A stretch of DNA of 22,382 nucleotides from an uncultured Clostridium sp. (GCA_937902905.1 CALELW010000055.1:1-22382), one strand, 5' to 3'. Positions 1 to 7,430 are shown, counted from the stretch's first letter. The notes: generated from the sequence alone by a model not told the origin. A program made the numbers and translations.

Positions 1-2
1 CA

Positions 3-107
3 ACAATTTATGTAAGAGATAGCCAGTTAAGAGATTATTTTATGAAAGAAAATGCTGAACAGTTGGAAAAATATCATGCTACGATTTCGGAAGTATATAA
101 TTGGTAA
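3..107 (+). CDS. C-terminal end of a truncated unidentified gene
   Basis: An open frame enters from the left edge and ends at TAA 105-107, giving the last 34 residues of a protein that ends in ISEVYNW. The stretch is charged and probably helical (MKENAEQLEKYH). No domain is recognisable. It is called coding because the frame is open from the first base and its composition looks protein-like. A short chance frame cannot be excluded. No terminator follows closely; the nearest plus-strand terminator is at 528-575. Confidence 0.4.
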   Translation, partial: TIYVRDSQLRDYFMKENAEQLEKYHATISEVYNW

Positions 108-204
108 AAAAGAGTAAGTAGAATTTTATGAAAGCGTAATGCCATAAAAGAAGGTTGCGCAATCATCAAAAAAGTCTTGCTTCATGGCAAAAAAGGTGAG
201 ATAA

Positions 205-256
205 TATTATAAATAAAAACGTAACCGTTCGTCATTTTTGGCGAGCGGTTACGTTT
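205..256 (-). terminator. Intrinsic terminator on the minus strand
   Basis: The arms at 217-231 and 242-256 form a 15-bp stem (AAACGTAACCG...) with a single G-T wobble and a 10-nt loop. Read on the minus strand, the stem is followed by a T-rich tail (TTTTTATTTATAATA). On the plus strand no T-run follows. It lies 4 bases beyond the stop of the small minus-strand ORF at 261-446, which supports that ORF being transcribed. Confidence 0.65.
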
Positions 257-260
257 GGTG

Positions 261-446
261 CTATGGCAAATTCACTAGGATTGTGAGTATGAAGTGAAGG
301 AAATCCGGAAAAAATGGATCACATTCAGCTAACTGATAAATGATTGTGTAAAAATACTCAAATTGATTTCCCTTCAAATACTTTCTTAGATGCAAAAAAT
401 AAAAATCTGCAAATGTAGAATGCCATAAAAATAAAATATGTAACAT
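261..446 (-). CDS. Possible 61-aa hydrophobic, aromatic-rich small protein
   Basis: On the minus strand an ATG at 446-444 sits 7 nt after a perfect AGGAGG (459-454). The frame runs 61 codons to TAG at 263-261, and a hairpin terminator follows at once. The peptide starts MLHILFLWHSTFADFYFLHL and is rich in Phe, Leu, Tyr and His. It could be membrane-associated, but it has no clear textbook transmembrane segment and no family is recognised. A GTG at 503 would lengthen it but lacks a ribosome site. Good initiation and termination signals argue that it is real; its size and odd composition argue caution. A small toxin-like peptide is one possibility, without direct evidence. Confidence 0.4.
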   Translation of the reverse strand: MLHILFLWHSTFADFYFLHLRKYLKGNQFEYFYTIIYQLAECDPFFPDFLHFILTILVNLP

Positions 447-527
447 AAATGTTCCTCCTTTTTTTGGTTGATATTTGTAATATGTCTGCTCCCCCACCGC
501 CACAAAAAAAGAAAAGATTCAGATAAA

Positions 528-575
528 AAAGCGTACTACGCCTCCTAAAGACGTAATACGCTTTCAGTTTTTTTT
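528..575 (+). terminator. Intrinsic terminator, possibly bidirectional
   Basis: A 13-bp stem (528-540 with 552-564, core GCGTA.TACG with one wobble) and an 11-nt loop are followed on the plus strand, three bases later, by eight T residues (568-575). On the minus strand the same stem is followed by six T residues. It would stop plus-strand transcription from the left and could stop minus-strand transcription coming from the right. Confidence 0.75.
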
Positions 576-602
576 GACACACAGGTAAAACCCCGATAAT
601 AT
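574..602 (+). promoter_or_regulatory. Candidate promoter P1 before the Rpn-like ORF
   Basis: TTGACA at 574-579 and TAATAT at 597-602 are separated by 17 nt. The -35 box overlaps the T-run of the preceding terminator. It would give a leader of about 100 nt in front of the ORF at 712. Confidence 0.4.
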
Positions 603-630
603 GAATTACACAGAAGTCAATATTTAGATG

Positions 631-659
631 TTGAGTTGTTGTTAAAAAATGGTTATAAT
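631..659 (+). promoter_or_regulatory. Candidate promoter P2 before the Rpn-like ORF
   Basis: TTGAGT at 631-636 and a perfect TATAAT at 654-659 are 17 nt apart. Transcription would begin near 666, about 46 nt before the ATG at 712. This is the better of the two promoters here. Confidence 0.55.
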
Positions 660-711
660 GAATTTGCTATATGCGTATAGCAAGCTGCTTTGGGGAGGAG
701 GTCAGCGTCAA

Positions 712-873
712 ATGTGTAAAGCAATGGAAGAACGAATTGACAGAGAACGAATTGAAGTATTATTCGAAGCTGTAAAAAGTTTGATGAAAAACATGGATAT
801 TTCTGCGGAACAGGCGATGGAAGCAATGAATGTTTCCGCTGAAGACAAAGAGGTGTTGCTGAAAAGACTTTGA
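712..873 (+). CDS. 53-aa orphan ORF resembling the C-terminal tail of Rpn-family nucleases
   Basis: The product (MCKAMEERIDRERIEVLFEA..., ending in LLKRL) matches by eye the tail of Rpn/PD-(D/E)XK transposase-like proteins from Lachnospiraceae. In those, an 'MCKAxEE' turn leads into a charged helix and a final 'xSxEQAMxAxxxxxED' segment. No nuclease domain precedes it: the frame is open only back to 649 and the DNA upstream holds terminators. The start at 712 is chosen because GGAGG ends 10 nt before it; an ATG at 649 lacks a ribosome site and lies inside the promoter. It could be a decayed remnant or a functional stand-alone small protein. Intragenic small proteins from the 3' part of rpn genes are known in E. 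coli to counter the nuclease. The stop codon lies inside a 23-bp direct repeat. Confidence 0.5.
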   Translation: MCKAMEERIDRERIEVLFEAVKSLMKNMDISAEQAMEAMNVSAEDKEVLLKRL

Positions 874-887
874 TGTGTTTTAGGCAT
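865..887 (+). repeat. 23-bp direct repeat, copy 1
   Basis: This sequence (AGACTTTGATG...TTAGGCAT) is identical to 2193-2215. It includes the last codons and the TGA of the Rpn-like ORF. Together the two copies bracket the AAA ATPase gene, as attachment sites or duplicated target sites would. Confidence 0.85.
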
Positions 888-953
888 GAAACACTGATAG
901 CATGATTTACATAAAGGTGCACTCTGGGGAAATTATGGTATAAGCTGAAAAAA

Positions 954-964
954 TGTGGTATACT
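954..964 (+). promoter_or_regulatory. Candidate extended -10 promoter for the AAA ATPase gene
   Basis: TGTGGTATACT contains an extended -10 (TGG-TATACT, -10 at 959-964). No good -35 box is visible. The predicted start of transcription is about 35 nt before the ATG at 1005. Very similar extended -10 strings occur at 13929-13939 and 17624-17634. Confidence 0.45.
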
Positions 965-1004
965 TTAGACAATGCCTATACGTGAATGAAGGAGAGTTGT
1001 GATT

Positions 1005-2186
1005 ATGTTTAGAAAACTCAAGGTTGACAATTTCAAATCATTAGTTGATTTTTCAGTTGAGTTTACACCAATGAGTGTGATTATTGGCAATAACGCTACA
1101 GGGAAGAGTAGTGTTTTGCAAGCGATTGATTTTTTGTGCGGCTCGATAAAAGAGGATTTTGATATTATGTTGGAGCGTAGGAACTGGACAGCGGATAATA
1201 TCAAGTCTAAATTAGTAAATTCAAATAAAATACATTTTGATAGTAATATTTTACTTCCTTCTAAAGAAGGGAAATTGGAGTATGACTGGAGCATGGTTTT
1301 ATCCATTTATTCAGATGAAAATGAGGTAAGCCTGCTTTCTGAAAGACTTGTATGTAATGGAACTCAATTGTTGGTGTATCAAAAAGGAGAAGATGGATTC
1401 ATAAAAAATGAAGGCAAGGATACAAATGTATTACCGAGAGCACTGGCAATTAAATCGTCCGCACTGAGAATGTTAAATAGGGATGAAACGATAGATTACC
1501 GAATAAAATATTTTATTGATTTTCTGGAGAATTCATTGTCATTTGAAATGCTTTCACCAAATGAAATGAGGCTTAGCAGCCGAGGTACGAAGGAAAGTAT
1601 TGGAATGTCAGGAAAAAATTTGCCATCCTTTATCAAGCAAATGACAGATGAACAGAAAGCAAGTTTTATGAATAAATTGACAAGGTTGTTTGGAGACAGA
1701 ATTTCTGATATAGACGTCGAAATACCGGGAAGACCGGGGTGGATGCAGATTGTCAGCACTGAGAAATATGAGGATAAGTCTATTCAGATATCGTCAAAAG
1801 AAATGAGTGATGGAATGTTGCGCTTGTTAGCATTTGTTGCGATTAGTGAGATTAAAAGTTCTAATGCGACAATGCTTTTGGACGAGATAGAGAATGGGGT
1901 AAATACAAATTATGCAGAGCAGCTGTTAGAGATTCTAAAGGAGATGTATGCTGAGAAAAAGCATCAGCTTATATTAACGACTCACAGCACTGTGTTTATG
2001 GATTATATAGATGCCGAGGATATTGTCTTTTTATATCGAGATAATAATGGATATACAAAGGCAGCGAGGCTTTTTGAAAATGAGGCAATGAAAGCAAAAT
2101 TAGAATATATGTATCCGGGAGAGATTTTGCTTAATATGTCGCAAAAAGAAGTATTGGATAAGTTACTTGCATCAAATAATTGTTGA
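1005..2186 (+). CDS. Solitary AAA family ATPase (OLD/RecF-like, no nuclease domain)
   Basis: This 393-residue protein has an ABC/SMC-type ATPase layout. Walker A is GNNATGKSS at about 28-36, a signature-like SDGMLRLL at about 268-275, Walker B TMLLDEIENG at about 289-298, and an H-loop LTTHS at about 324-328. The N-terminal KLKVDNFKSL is the usual opening strand of OLD/RecF-like ATPases. Residues between Walker A and the signature (about 50-265) are family-specific. No TOPRIM or other nuclease domain follows, so any effector would have to be another protein, and no partner gene is adjacent. GGAGAG at 991-996 is 8 nt before ATG 1005, whereas an in-frame GTG at 999 is too close to it. Relatives occur in anti-phage systems and as orphan genes of unknown role. 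The flanking 23-bp direct repeats suggest acquisition. Confidence 0.8.
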   Translation: MFRKLKVDNFKSLVDFSVEFTPMSVIIGNNATGKSSVLQAIDFLCGSIKEDFDIMLERRNWTADNIKSKLVNSNKIHFDSNILLPSKEGKLEYDWSMVLSIYSDENEVSLLSERLVCNGTQLLVYQKGEDGFIKNEGKDTNVLPRALAIKSSALRMLNRDETIDYRIKYFIDFLENSLSFEMLSPNEMRLSSRGTKESIGMSGKNLPSFIKQMTDEQKASFMNKLTRLFGDRISDIDVEIPGRPGWMQIVSTEKYEDKSIQISSKEMSDGMLRLLAFVAISEIKSSNATMLLDEIENGVNTNYAEQLLEILKEMYAEKKHQLILTTHSTVFMDYIDAEDIVFLYRDNNGYTKAARLFENEAMKAKLEYMYPGEILLNMSQKEVLDKLLASNNC

Positions 2187-2192
2187 GGGATT

Positions 2193-2215
2193 AGACTTTG
2201 ATGTGTTTTAGGCAT
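2193..2215 (+). repeat. 23-bp direct repeat, copy 2
   Basis: This copy is identical to 865-887. It lies 6 nt after the stop of the AAA ATPase gene. The following bases form a small palindrome with its end (GGCAT-TCC-ATGCC, 2211-2223) that copy 1 lacks. Confidence 0.85.
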
Positions 2216-2274
2216 TCCATGCCAATAACAATAAACTGGGAAAAGACACAAAAACATTTTAGGAGGATATTTAT

Positions 2275-5200
2275 ATGCGAAAAGGGAAAAAATCACTTGT
2301 TCTTTTACTAATCTTCGCAATGGCATTATCTCTGTTCCCGCAGACTGCCTACGCAGCGAAGAAGAAAGTGAAACTGAACAAAAAATCAGTAACCGTAAAC
2401 GTTGGCAAGACAGTTAAGATTAAACTGAAGAACAACAAAAAGAAAGTAAAATGGAGCGTTACTTCCGGCAAGAAAAAAGTGGCACTTAGTAAAAAGAAAA
2501 AGACAGGTGTTACAATTAAAGGTAAAAAAGCCGGAAAGGCGAAAGTACAGGCAAAAGTGGGCAAGAAAAAGTATGTCTGCAAAGTGACGGTTAAGAAGAA
2601 ATCGCCGAAAAAGACACCGAAACCAACACCGGTTGTAACACAAACACCGAAACCGACAAAGAAGCCATTGCAGACGATGCGGCCGGCAAATCAGACACCT
2701 GCCACAGCACATCCCAGACAGGGACTTTATGCAGAAGAGGAAGATGTTCAGATTAGTTCGGTTAAGTTTGACAAAGAAGTAGAGTATTATTCATTGAGCA
2801 TGAATACCATTTTTGCTGCAACACCGGAGGGGCAGTCTGCAAAAGAGGCGCTGCCGGATGTGACGAAATGTGAGTATACTGTTTACAGTCATGGAAAAAA
2901 GGCAGAGGTGAAATCCATTTCTGATGTGGTATGGCATGACAAATCCTTTTATGAGTTTTATGAGGATAACATCGGATATTACACATTCAAATTGACAGTG
3001 GAACAGGGTGGAAAACAATACAGTGCTACGGCAAATATGGTACCTTACACGGGGTCCACAGAGTATTACAGAGTGGATAATGGATTGGTTTTCCATACAT
3101 TGATTGCAGATGGAAAAGAGTATGAATTGGAGAATTCACTTACGTGGAAGAATAATGAAATAAACTGGCAGTATTATATCAAGTCGGATGATGTTGTACT
3201 AAAAGATTTGATAGATACCAAAGAATATCAAGTAGTTGCGCGTTATGGAGATAAGGATTATACGTTGGATTGTGTGGTCGACCGATACACCCTTTACAAT
3301 GGTAATGTCTATGAGTTTACCCATTCAACACTGGAATTAAACGATTTAGGCAATTTGCGGATTGGTTCGTCTGAGGACAGTTTTACAGTAAGTGATAAGA
3401 AGCAGGATTTTTATTACATTCTTTCCTATACTTCAACAAAAGGTAACGTGAATTTTGATTCAGATGCTAATTTGTTTGAATATCAGGAGATGCTTGATAA
3501 TAAAAAATCCTTAAAAGACATTTTCACGGAGTTTGCTAAGAACCTTGAGATTCAGCAGGTGGCATACAGGAATAAATGTTACACAAATGCGGTGATTGAA
3601 AATGTGGTTTGGAATGACGAGTCGTATTATTCGGGCGGCGGTGACAACGGATATTATTCCTTTGACATTTCTTTGACCGTAGATGGTAAGAAGATTACAC
3701 AGTCTTATAAGCTGATTGAAAAAGAAAGGAAGTATACAGTATCCGGAGTTTTAAAAATGGAAGACGGAACGCCGATACCAAATATCTATTTATATGTTCA
3801 GAAAGAGGGAGATGAGTATAGTGTTGTAAATACGAATGACAAGGGTGAATACTCCTTCCAGGCATCAAAAGGAACTTATTGCTTCAAAGCAGGAGAGTCC
3901 TTTACAGTAGACGAAGGTCCGTTGAAAAGGGATATAACACTTCCGGTCTGCCTGTTAAGTGGAAGTATTATCCGTGAGAATGCACCGGCTGTAGATGCGG
4001 GCTATTGGATGAGACCGACTGGTGAAAATCAGGTAATATATTTTGGTACAGATAACAATATGAATTACCGGGCTTATCTGGAAAAAGGCTCCTATGAATT
4101 AATGCAGGGAAGTCAAGTGGTTGATACTTTTGAAGTGACAGGTTCAGGCACAAAAGATTTTACGATTAAGTTATACCGGATTACCGGTAAGCTCGCAAAG
4201 AAAAATCTTGAGTTTGTGGATATTAATGATAAGAAAAATACGGTGCTTGCATTTGCATATAAAGGTAGTTACACGGCATATTTGAAACCTGGTACTTACG
4301 ATGTCCTATATAATGATATTACGTTGGATAGGATTGAAGTAACATCGCAGGATATTAAAAAAGATTTTTCAATTGCAATGTGTTCAGGCAGAATACTGGA
4401 CGCTACCCAAACCGAGCTTCCGGCAAATCGGTATGATAGTTATGAGATTGAAATTAAAAAAGATGGCGAATTTTTCAAGACTATTCGTTTAGCAGGATAT
4501 TTGCAGGACAAAGGTTCCGGATATGAAATTGGTCTTCCGAAAGGAACATATGAGTTCTTTTTTGAAGAAAATTCACTTGGCAGTGTCACAATTACGGATG
4601 AGGATGTGGAGAAAGATTTGTGTCTGCCGATTCGGTATGTCAAATTCCGCGTGCTGGACAAACAAAACAATGTGATTAAGCCGGACAGCACCATCGAAGT
4701 TTCAAATGTTGATACAAATAAGCAGTATTGGTATCACCCAAAAGATAAAAATGGAGTTTTGCTACTTCTTGGAAATTATAAAGTCAACTCCGTGGAAGGC
4801 TTAACGAGCAAAGGATATGAATTTTCGGTTACGAAAGACACGGAACTTGTGGATGTAACAACTGACGTTTGCCGGGTTAGCGGTACTTGCCGGATTGTTG
4901 GTGAAAAAGGCGGTAAGTATCAGATACTTGCCTATAAGACTAACAGTAATATGATTTATGCGTATCCGGAGGATGGCAAATACGAAATGTTTTTGGAGGC
5001 AGGCGTATATAACTTTATCATTACTTACACCGACGAGAAAAATTCGAAAGAGCATACGCTTGTACGGCAGAAAGTGACGGTGCCGGATGCGCCGTATGAG
5101 AAGAATTTTGATATAGTGGCTGGAAGCCTATCCGGTCAGCTGACATGGAAAGATGGCACCAGTGCGATGTACAGTGAAAGCTCATTATGTTTGTGCTCGG

Positions 5201-5607
5201 ATGGGTTTGCTAGTGGTGATATTACAGCTGACTTGAAAGCGGATGGAAGTTTCTCATTTTCCTATGTTCCATATGGCACGTATACGATGAAATTGGATAA
5301 TAAAGACATTGGAACCGTTACAATAAATTCGGCGGACAAACAGCAGGATTATACCATTAACGGATATCAAATCGCGGTCGTTGTCAAAGAAGCCAATGGA
5401 GAATTTGCAAAAGATAAGTGGATACGTGTCGAGAAAGATGAAAAAACAGAGTATTATTATGTAGACAATGACAAAGGATTGGCACTAGTTATTGTTGATG
5501 AGCCGGGCACTTATGAGGTGTGCAGTTATGATAATGGCAATAGGATTTCCTACGGAACGGTTACCGTGACAGATAAAAATGTGTCATGTACTCTGGCGGC
5601 GGAGTGA
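2275..5607 (+). CDS. Large secreted repeat protein with lysine-rich Ig-like domain, paralog 1
   Basis: This 1110-residue protein has a signal peptide (1-27, cleavage after AYA) and a domain at about 28-113 with roughly 36 lysines and no Asp or Glu. That domain has the strand pattern of bacterial Ig-like (Big_2) domains. A Pro/Thr/Lys linker follows at about 110-148. A conserved body from GLYAEEE at about 150 has two related modules marked by 'VVWxDxSxY...GYYxFxxxxxxxGK'. From about 487 come some eight beta-rich repeats of about 80 residues. Each has a 'GxY' strand and ends 'VTxxDxxKDxxLP', like carboxypeptidase-regulatory or Cna-B folds. There is no LPXTG motif or C-terminal membrane anchor. 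AGGAGG ends 8 nt before the start. Likely a surface-associated adhesin or scaffold; ligand unknown. Paralogs lie at 7502 and 10468. Confidence 0.8.
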   Translation: MRKGKKSLVLLLIFAMALSLFPQTAYAAKKKVKLNKKSVTVNVGKTVKIKLKNNKKKVKWSVTSGKKKVALSKKKKTGVTIKGKKAGKAKVQAKVGKKKYVCKVTVKKKSPKKTPKPTPVVTQTPKPTKKPLQTMRPANQTPATAHPRQGLYAEEEDVQISSVKFDKEVEYYSLSMNTIFAATPEGQSAKEALPDVTKCEYTVYSHGKKAEVKSISDVVWHDKSFYEFYEDNIGYYTFKLTVEQGGKQYSATANMVPYTGSTEYYRVDNGLVFHTLIADGKEYELENSLTWKNNEINWQYYIKSDDVVLKDLIDTKEYQVVARYGDKDYTLDCVVDRYTLYNGNVYEFTHSTLELNDLGNLRIGSSEDSFTVSDKKQDFYYILSYTSTKGNVNFDSDANLFEYQEMLDNKKSLKDIFTEFAKNLEIQQVAYRNKCYTNAVIENVVWNDESYYSGGGDNGYYSFDISLTVDGKKITQSYKLIEKERKYTVSGVLKMEDGTPIPNIYLYVQKEGDEYSVVNTNDKGEYSFQASKGTYCFKAGESFTVDEGPLKRDITLPVCLLSGSIIRENAPAVDAGYWMRPTGENQVIYFGTDNNMNYRAYLEKGSYELMQGSQVVDTFEVTGSGTKDFTIKLYRITGKLAKKNLEFVDINDKKNTVLAFAYKGSYTAYLKPGTYDVLYNDITLDRIEVTSQDIKKDFSIAMCSGRILDATQTELPANRYDSYEIEIKKDGEFFKTIRLAGYLQDKGSGYEIGLPKGTYEFFFEENSLGSVTITDEDVEKDLCLPIRYVKFRVLDKQNNVIKPDSTIEVSNVDTNKQYWYHPKDKNGVLLLLGNYKVNSVEGLTSKGYEFSVTKDTELVDVTTDVCRVSGTCRIVGEKGGKYQILAYKTNSNMIYAYPEDGKYEMFLEAGVYNFIITYTDEKNSKEHTLVRQKVTVPDAPYEKNFDIVAGSLSGQLTWKDGTSAMYSESSLCLCSDGFASGDITADLKADGSFSFSYVPYGTYTMKLDNKDIGTVTINSADKQQDYTINGYQIAVVVKEANGEFAKDKWIRVEKDEKTEYYYVDNDKGLALVIVDEPGTYEVCSYDNGNRISYGTVTVTDKNVSCTLAAE

Positions 5608-5621
5608 CGGAGAGTAAAATG

Positions 5622-5664
5622 GATGTTAGAAAAGCCAACATTATATGTTGACTTTTCTAACATC
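5622..5664. promoter_or_regulatory. 43-bp palindrome, probable operator of the XRE/ImmA-Fic cassette
   Basis: Two 20-base arms (GATGTTAGAAAAG.CAACAT and its complement) with one wobble flank a 3-nt centre. The right arm contains the complete -35 box of the promoter at 5648-5676. An XRE dimer bound here would block RNA polymerase, which fits autoregulation. It lies 14 nt after the stop of the preceding gene and could also act as a processing hairpin. It lacks a clear T-run, so a terminator role is less likely. Confidence 0.7.
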
Positions 5665-5676
5665 ATAATATATAAT
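5648..5676 (+). promoter_or_regulatory. Promoter of the XRE/ImmA-Fic cassette
   Basis: TTGACT (5648-5653), a 17-nt spacer and a perfect TATAAT (5671-5676) form one of the best promoters in the window. Transcription should begin near 5683, about 26 nt before the start codon. Confidence 0.85.
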
Positions 5677-5708
5677 AAGGTTGCTGGCAAATATAGGAGG
5701 ACAAAAGG

Positions 5709-6023
5709 ATGAAAGCAATTTATGAACGAATTAAAGGATGCAGAAACCAGCTTCACTTATCACAGGAATATGTGGCAAAATTTCTAGGAATGAATAGAAC
5801 CACATATACACAATTAGAAAATGGTAATAGAAAAATTACGGCAGAGGATATTTTGAAATTAAGTAAATTATTTGGTGTATCGGCAGATGCGTTGTTGAAC
5901 AAAGATGAAATCAGCCAGCCAGCAGCGGTATTTGCACGTAGCTTTCAAAATTTGGATGAGGAGGATCAGGCAGAGATTATGAATCTGATTCGATTCAAAG
6001 AACAAATGAAATTAAAGAGGTGA
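5709..6023 (+). CDS. XRE-family helix-turn-helix regulator (putative antitoxin/repressor)
   Basis: This 104-residue protein has an HTH_3 domain at about 5-62. It includes the recognition-helix pattern LSQEYVAKFLGMNRTTYTQL followed by ENGNRKITAEDILKLSKLFGVS. A short acidic tail follows (LDEEDQAEIMNLIRF). AGGAGG at 5695-5700 is 8 nt before the ATG. The stop overlaps the start region of the ImmA/IrrE-Fic gene, so the two are translationally coupled. In families where XRE proteins precede ImmA/IrrE peptidases (for example ImmR/ImmA of ICEBs1), the XRE protein is a repressor inactivated by the peptidase. Here it probably binds the palindrome over its own promoter and may also act as antitoxin to the Fic domain; that part is inference. 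Confidence 0.85.
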   Translation: MKAIYERIKGCRNQLHLSQEYVAKFLGMNRTTYTQLENGNRKITAEDILKLSKLFGVSADALLNKDEISQPAAVFARSFQNLDEEDQAEIMNLIRFKEQMKLKR

Positions 6024-6025
6024 AA

Positions 6026-7396
6026 ATGATAGAAGATTTTAGAACGAAAGCGAAGGGATTTACGGATGCAGAGACTATGGCGGCTGAATATTTAGCCGCC
6101 TATTTTGATAATCAAACGATTTGTTATCCATTAAGTCCATTTAAAATGTTAAAAGATGAAGGCGTTCATTTTTTTATTCAAAATTATAGCAAATTGGAGG
6201 GAGTATACATCCCGGCAAGTGACGAGAAGGATGTTGCAGTAGTAGGGATTAATGCAAATCGGGCAATTACCAGGCAACGATTTACGGCAGCTCATGAATT
6301 GTGTCATCATTTTCGAGATGCGGATAAACAGGTTGCGTGTCCTATCGGAACGAACAATGAGATAGAATCATTCGCCGAGGCTTTTGCGGCAGCTGTCTTG
6401 ATGCCATTGCAGGAATTGAAGTATAAAATTGCGGAATATAAAGATGATACCGGTAATGTTAGCTTTGATGGTGTATTAGAGATTGCAGATTATTTTGGTG
6501 TTAGTTTTGAGGCGTGTTTAAGCAGAATTGTTTATAAGTTTCATGCAATTGAAGGGGATATTCAGTGGGAAGAATTGAAAATGAGAAAGTGTAAATATAA
6601 GCCCGATAAAAAGCGTGAAAAGAGGGGAATGACATATGCAAATCTTTATGCGGATTTAATAGATAATTACGAGGATGGCTTGAGGTTTGTGCCAAATGAT
6701 TTTGCAAAAAATATTTTTGTAAACACTTATATTTATAATGATAGCCGGATGGAAGGTCTGAATGTTACACTTCAGCAAGCATCGGAAATTGTGACTGATT
6801 TAAGAATGAATACTCAAAACAGCGATTATTGTGATGAAGTACATGAACCTTATATGTCAATTGCAGGGCATTACTTAATGTATAGGCATATATTTGAATT
6901 GCCGGTAAAAGATAAGATTTCTATCTATGATATGTTTTCCTTGAACAAAAATTTATTTGCGTATTATCCACACCCCGAATTTGGAGGAAATCCACGTCAA
7001 AATAATGTACTTGTAATTGGTGCAAAATTTGAGACAGTTGATTATCATGATATATTTGGGAAATTGGAAGAACTTGATTTAGAGATTAAAAACTTTTTTT
7101 CAAATAAAAGAAGATTCTGCTTTAGTGAGTATATAAAACATGTAGCAAGAATCCACCATAGACTGACTGTAATTCATCCGTTTCCGGAGGGAAACGGCAG
7201 GACAACAAGGGCATTTATGAATGTACAGCTAGTTAGGGCAGGAATTTCGCCGTTGTATATTAAAGTTGGGGAGAAGAGGAAATATATTAAAGCACTGGAA
7301 ATTGCAGATATACGGAAAGATTATGAGCCACTTTATGAAATTATATTCAAAGTTATCTTAAGGTGCAGCGCAGAATTATCTAGCAATTATATTTAA
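6026..7396 (+). CDS. ImmA/IrrE zinc-peptidase fused to a Fic (AMPylase-type) domain
   Basis: This is a 456-residue fusion. The N-terminal half is an ImmA/IrrE-type metallopeptidase: HELCH (H90, E91, H94) and the downstream ESFAEAFAAAVLMP carry the usual two His and third Glu ligands (about E114). After a basic linker (KPDKKREKRG, about 192-201) comes a Fic domain. An inhibitory-helix-like DSRMEGLNVTL sits at about 239-249, a GGNPRQNN segment at about 320-327 may form the flap, and the complete active motif HPFPEGNGRTTR lies at about 384-395. Fic enzymes transfer AMP or other phosphoryl groups to target proteins. ATG 6026 is preferred over GTG 6020 because AAAGAGG ends 5 nt before it, inside the tail of the XRE gene. 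Likely a toxin or effector activated when the peptidase half acts on the XRE partner. Both halves look catalytically intact. Confidence 0.85.
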   Translation: MIEDFRTKAKGFTDAETMAAEYLAAYFDNQTICYPLSPFKMLKDEGVHFFIQNYSKLEGVYIPASDEKDVAVVGINANRAITRQRFTAAHELCHHFRDADKQVACPIGTNNEIESFAEAFAAAVLMPLQELKYKIAEYKDDTGNVSFDGVLEIADYFGVSFEACLSRIVYKFHAIEGDIQWEELKMRKCKYKPDKKREKRGMTYANLYADLIDNYEDGLRFVPNDFAKNIFVNTYIYNDSRMEGLNVTLQQASEIVTDLRMNTQNSDYCDEVHEPYMSIAGHYLMYRHIFELPVKDKISIYDMFSLNKNLFAYYPHPEFGGNPRQNNVLVIGAKFETVDYHDIFGKLEELDLEIKNFFSNKRRFCFSEYIKHVARIHHRLTVIHPFPEGNGRTTRAFMNVQLVRAGISPLYIKVGEKRKYIKALEIADIRKDYEPLYEIIFKVILRCSAELSSNYI

Positions 7397-7403
7397 TTGG
7401 TCT

Positions 7404-7430
7404 GAGATGAAAGTTCACTCTTATTTTTCT
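7404..7430 (+). terminator. Weak candidate terminator after the Fic fusion gene
   Basis: A short hairpin (GAG-A-TGA pairing TCA-CTC, with a bulged A and an AAGT loop) is followed by the T-rich tail TTATTTTTCT. The stem is short and AT-rich, so termination may be partial. Confidence 0.35.

Larger units (their letters stand above)
108..711. other. Gene-poor stretch between the left-edge gene and the Rpn-like ORF
   Basis: This AT-rich stretch holds no plus-strand gene before the Rpn-like ORF. It contains two intrinsic-terminator hairpins (217-256 and 528-575), one possible short minus-strand gene (261-446), and two promoter-like sequences (574-602 and 631-659) directed at the Rpn-like ORF. Nothing else is recognisable in 108-216 or 447-527. 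Confidence 0.6.

Noticed and set aside
358..582. 74-aa minus-strand ORF starting MCQKK
   Set aside because: It runs through the 528-575 terminator hairpin, has no ribosome site and conflicts with the better-supported ORF at 261-446.
649..711. N-terminal extension of the Rpn-like ORF from ATG 649
   Set aside because: It overlaps the -10 box, has no ribosome site, and its residues add no nuclease motif.
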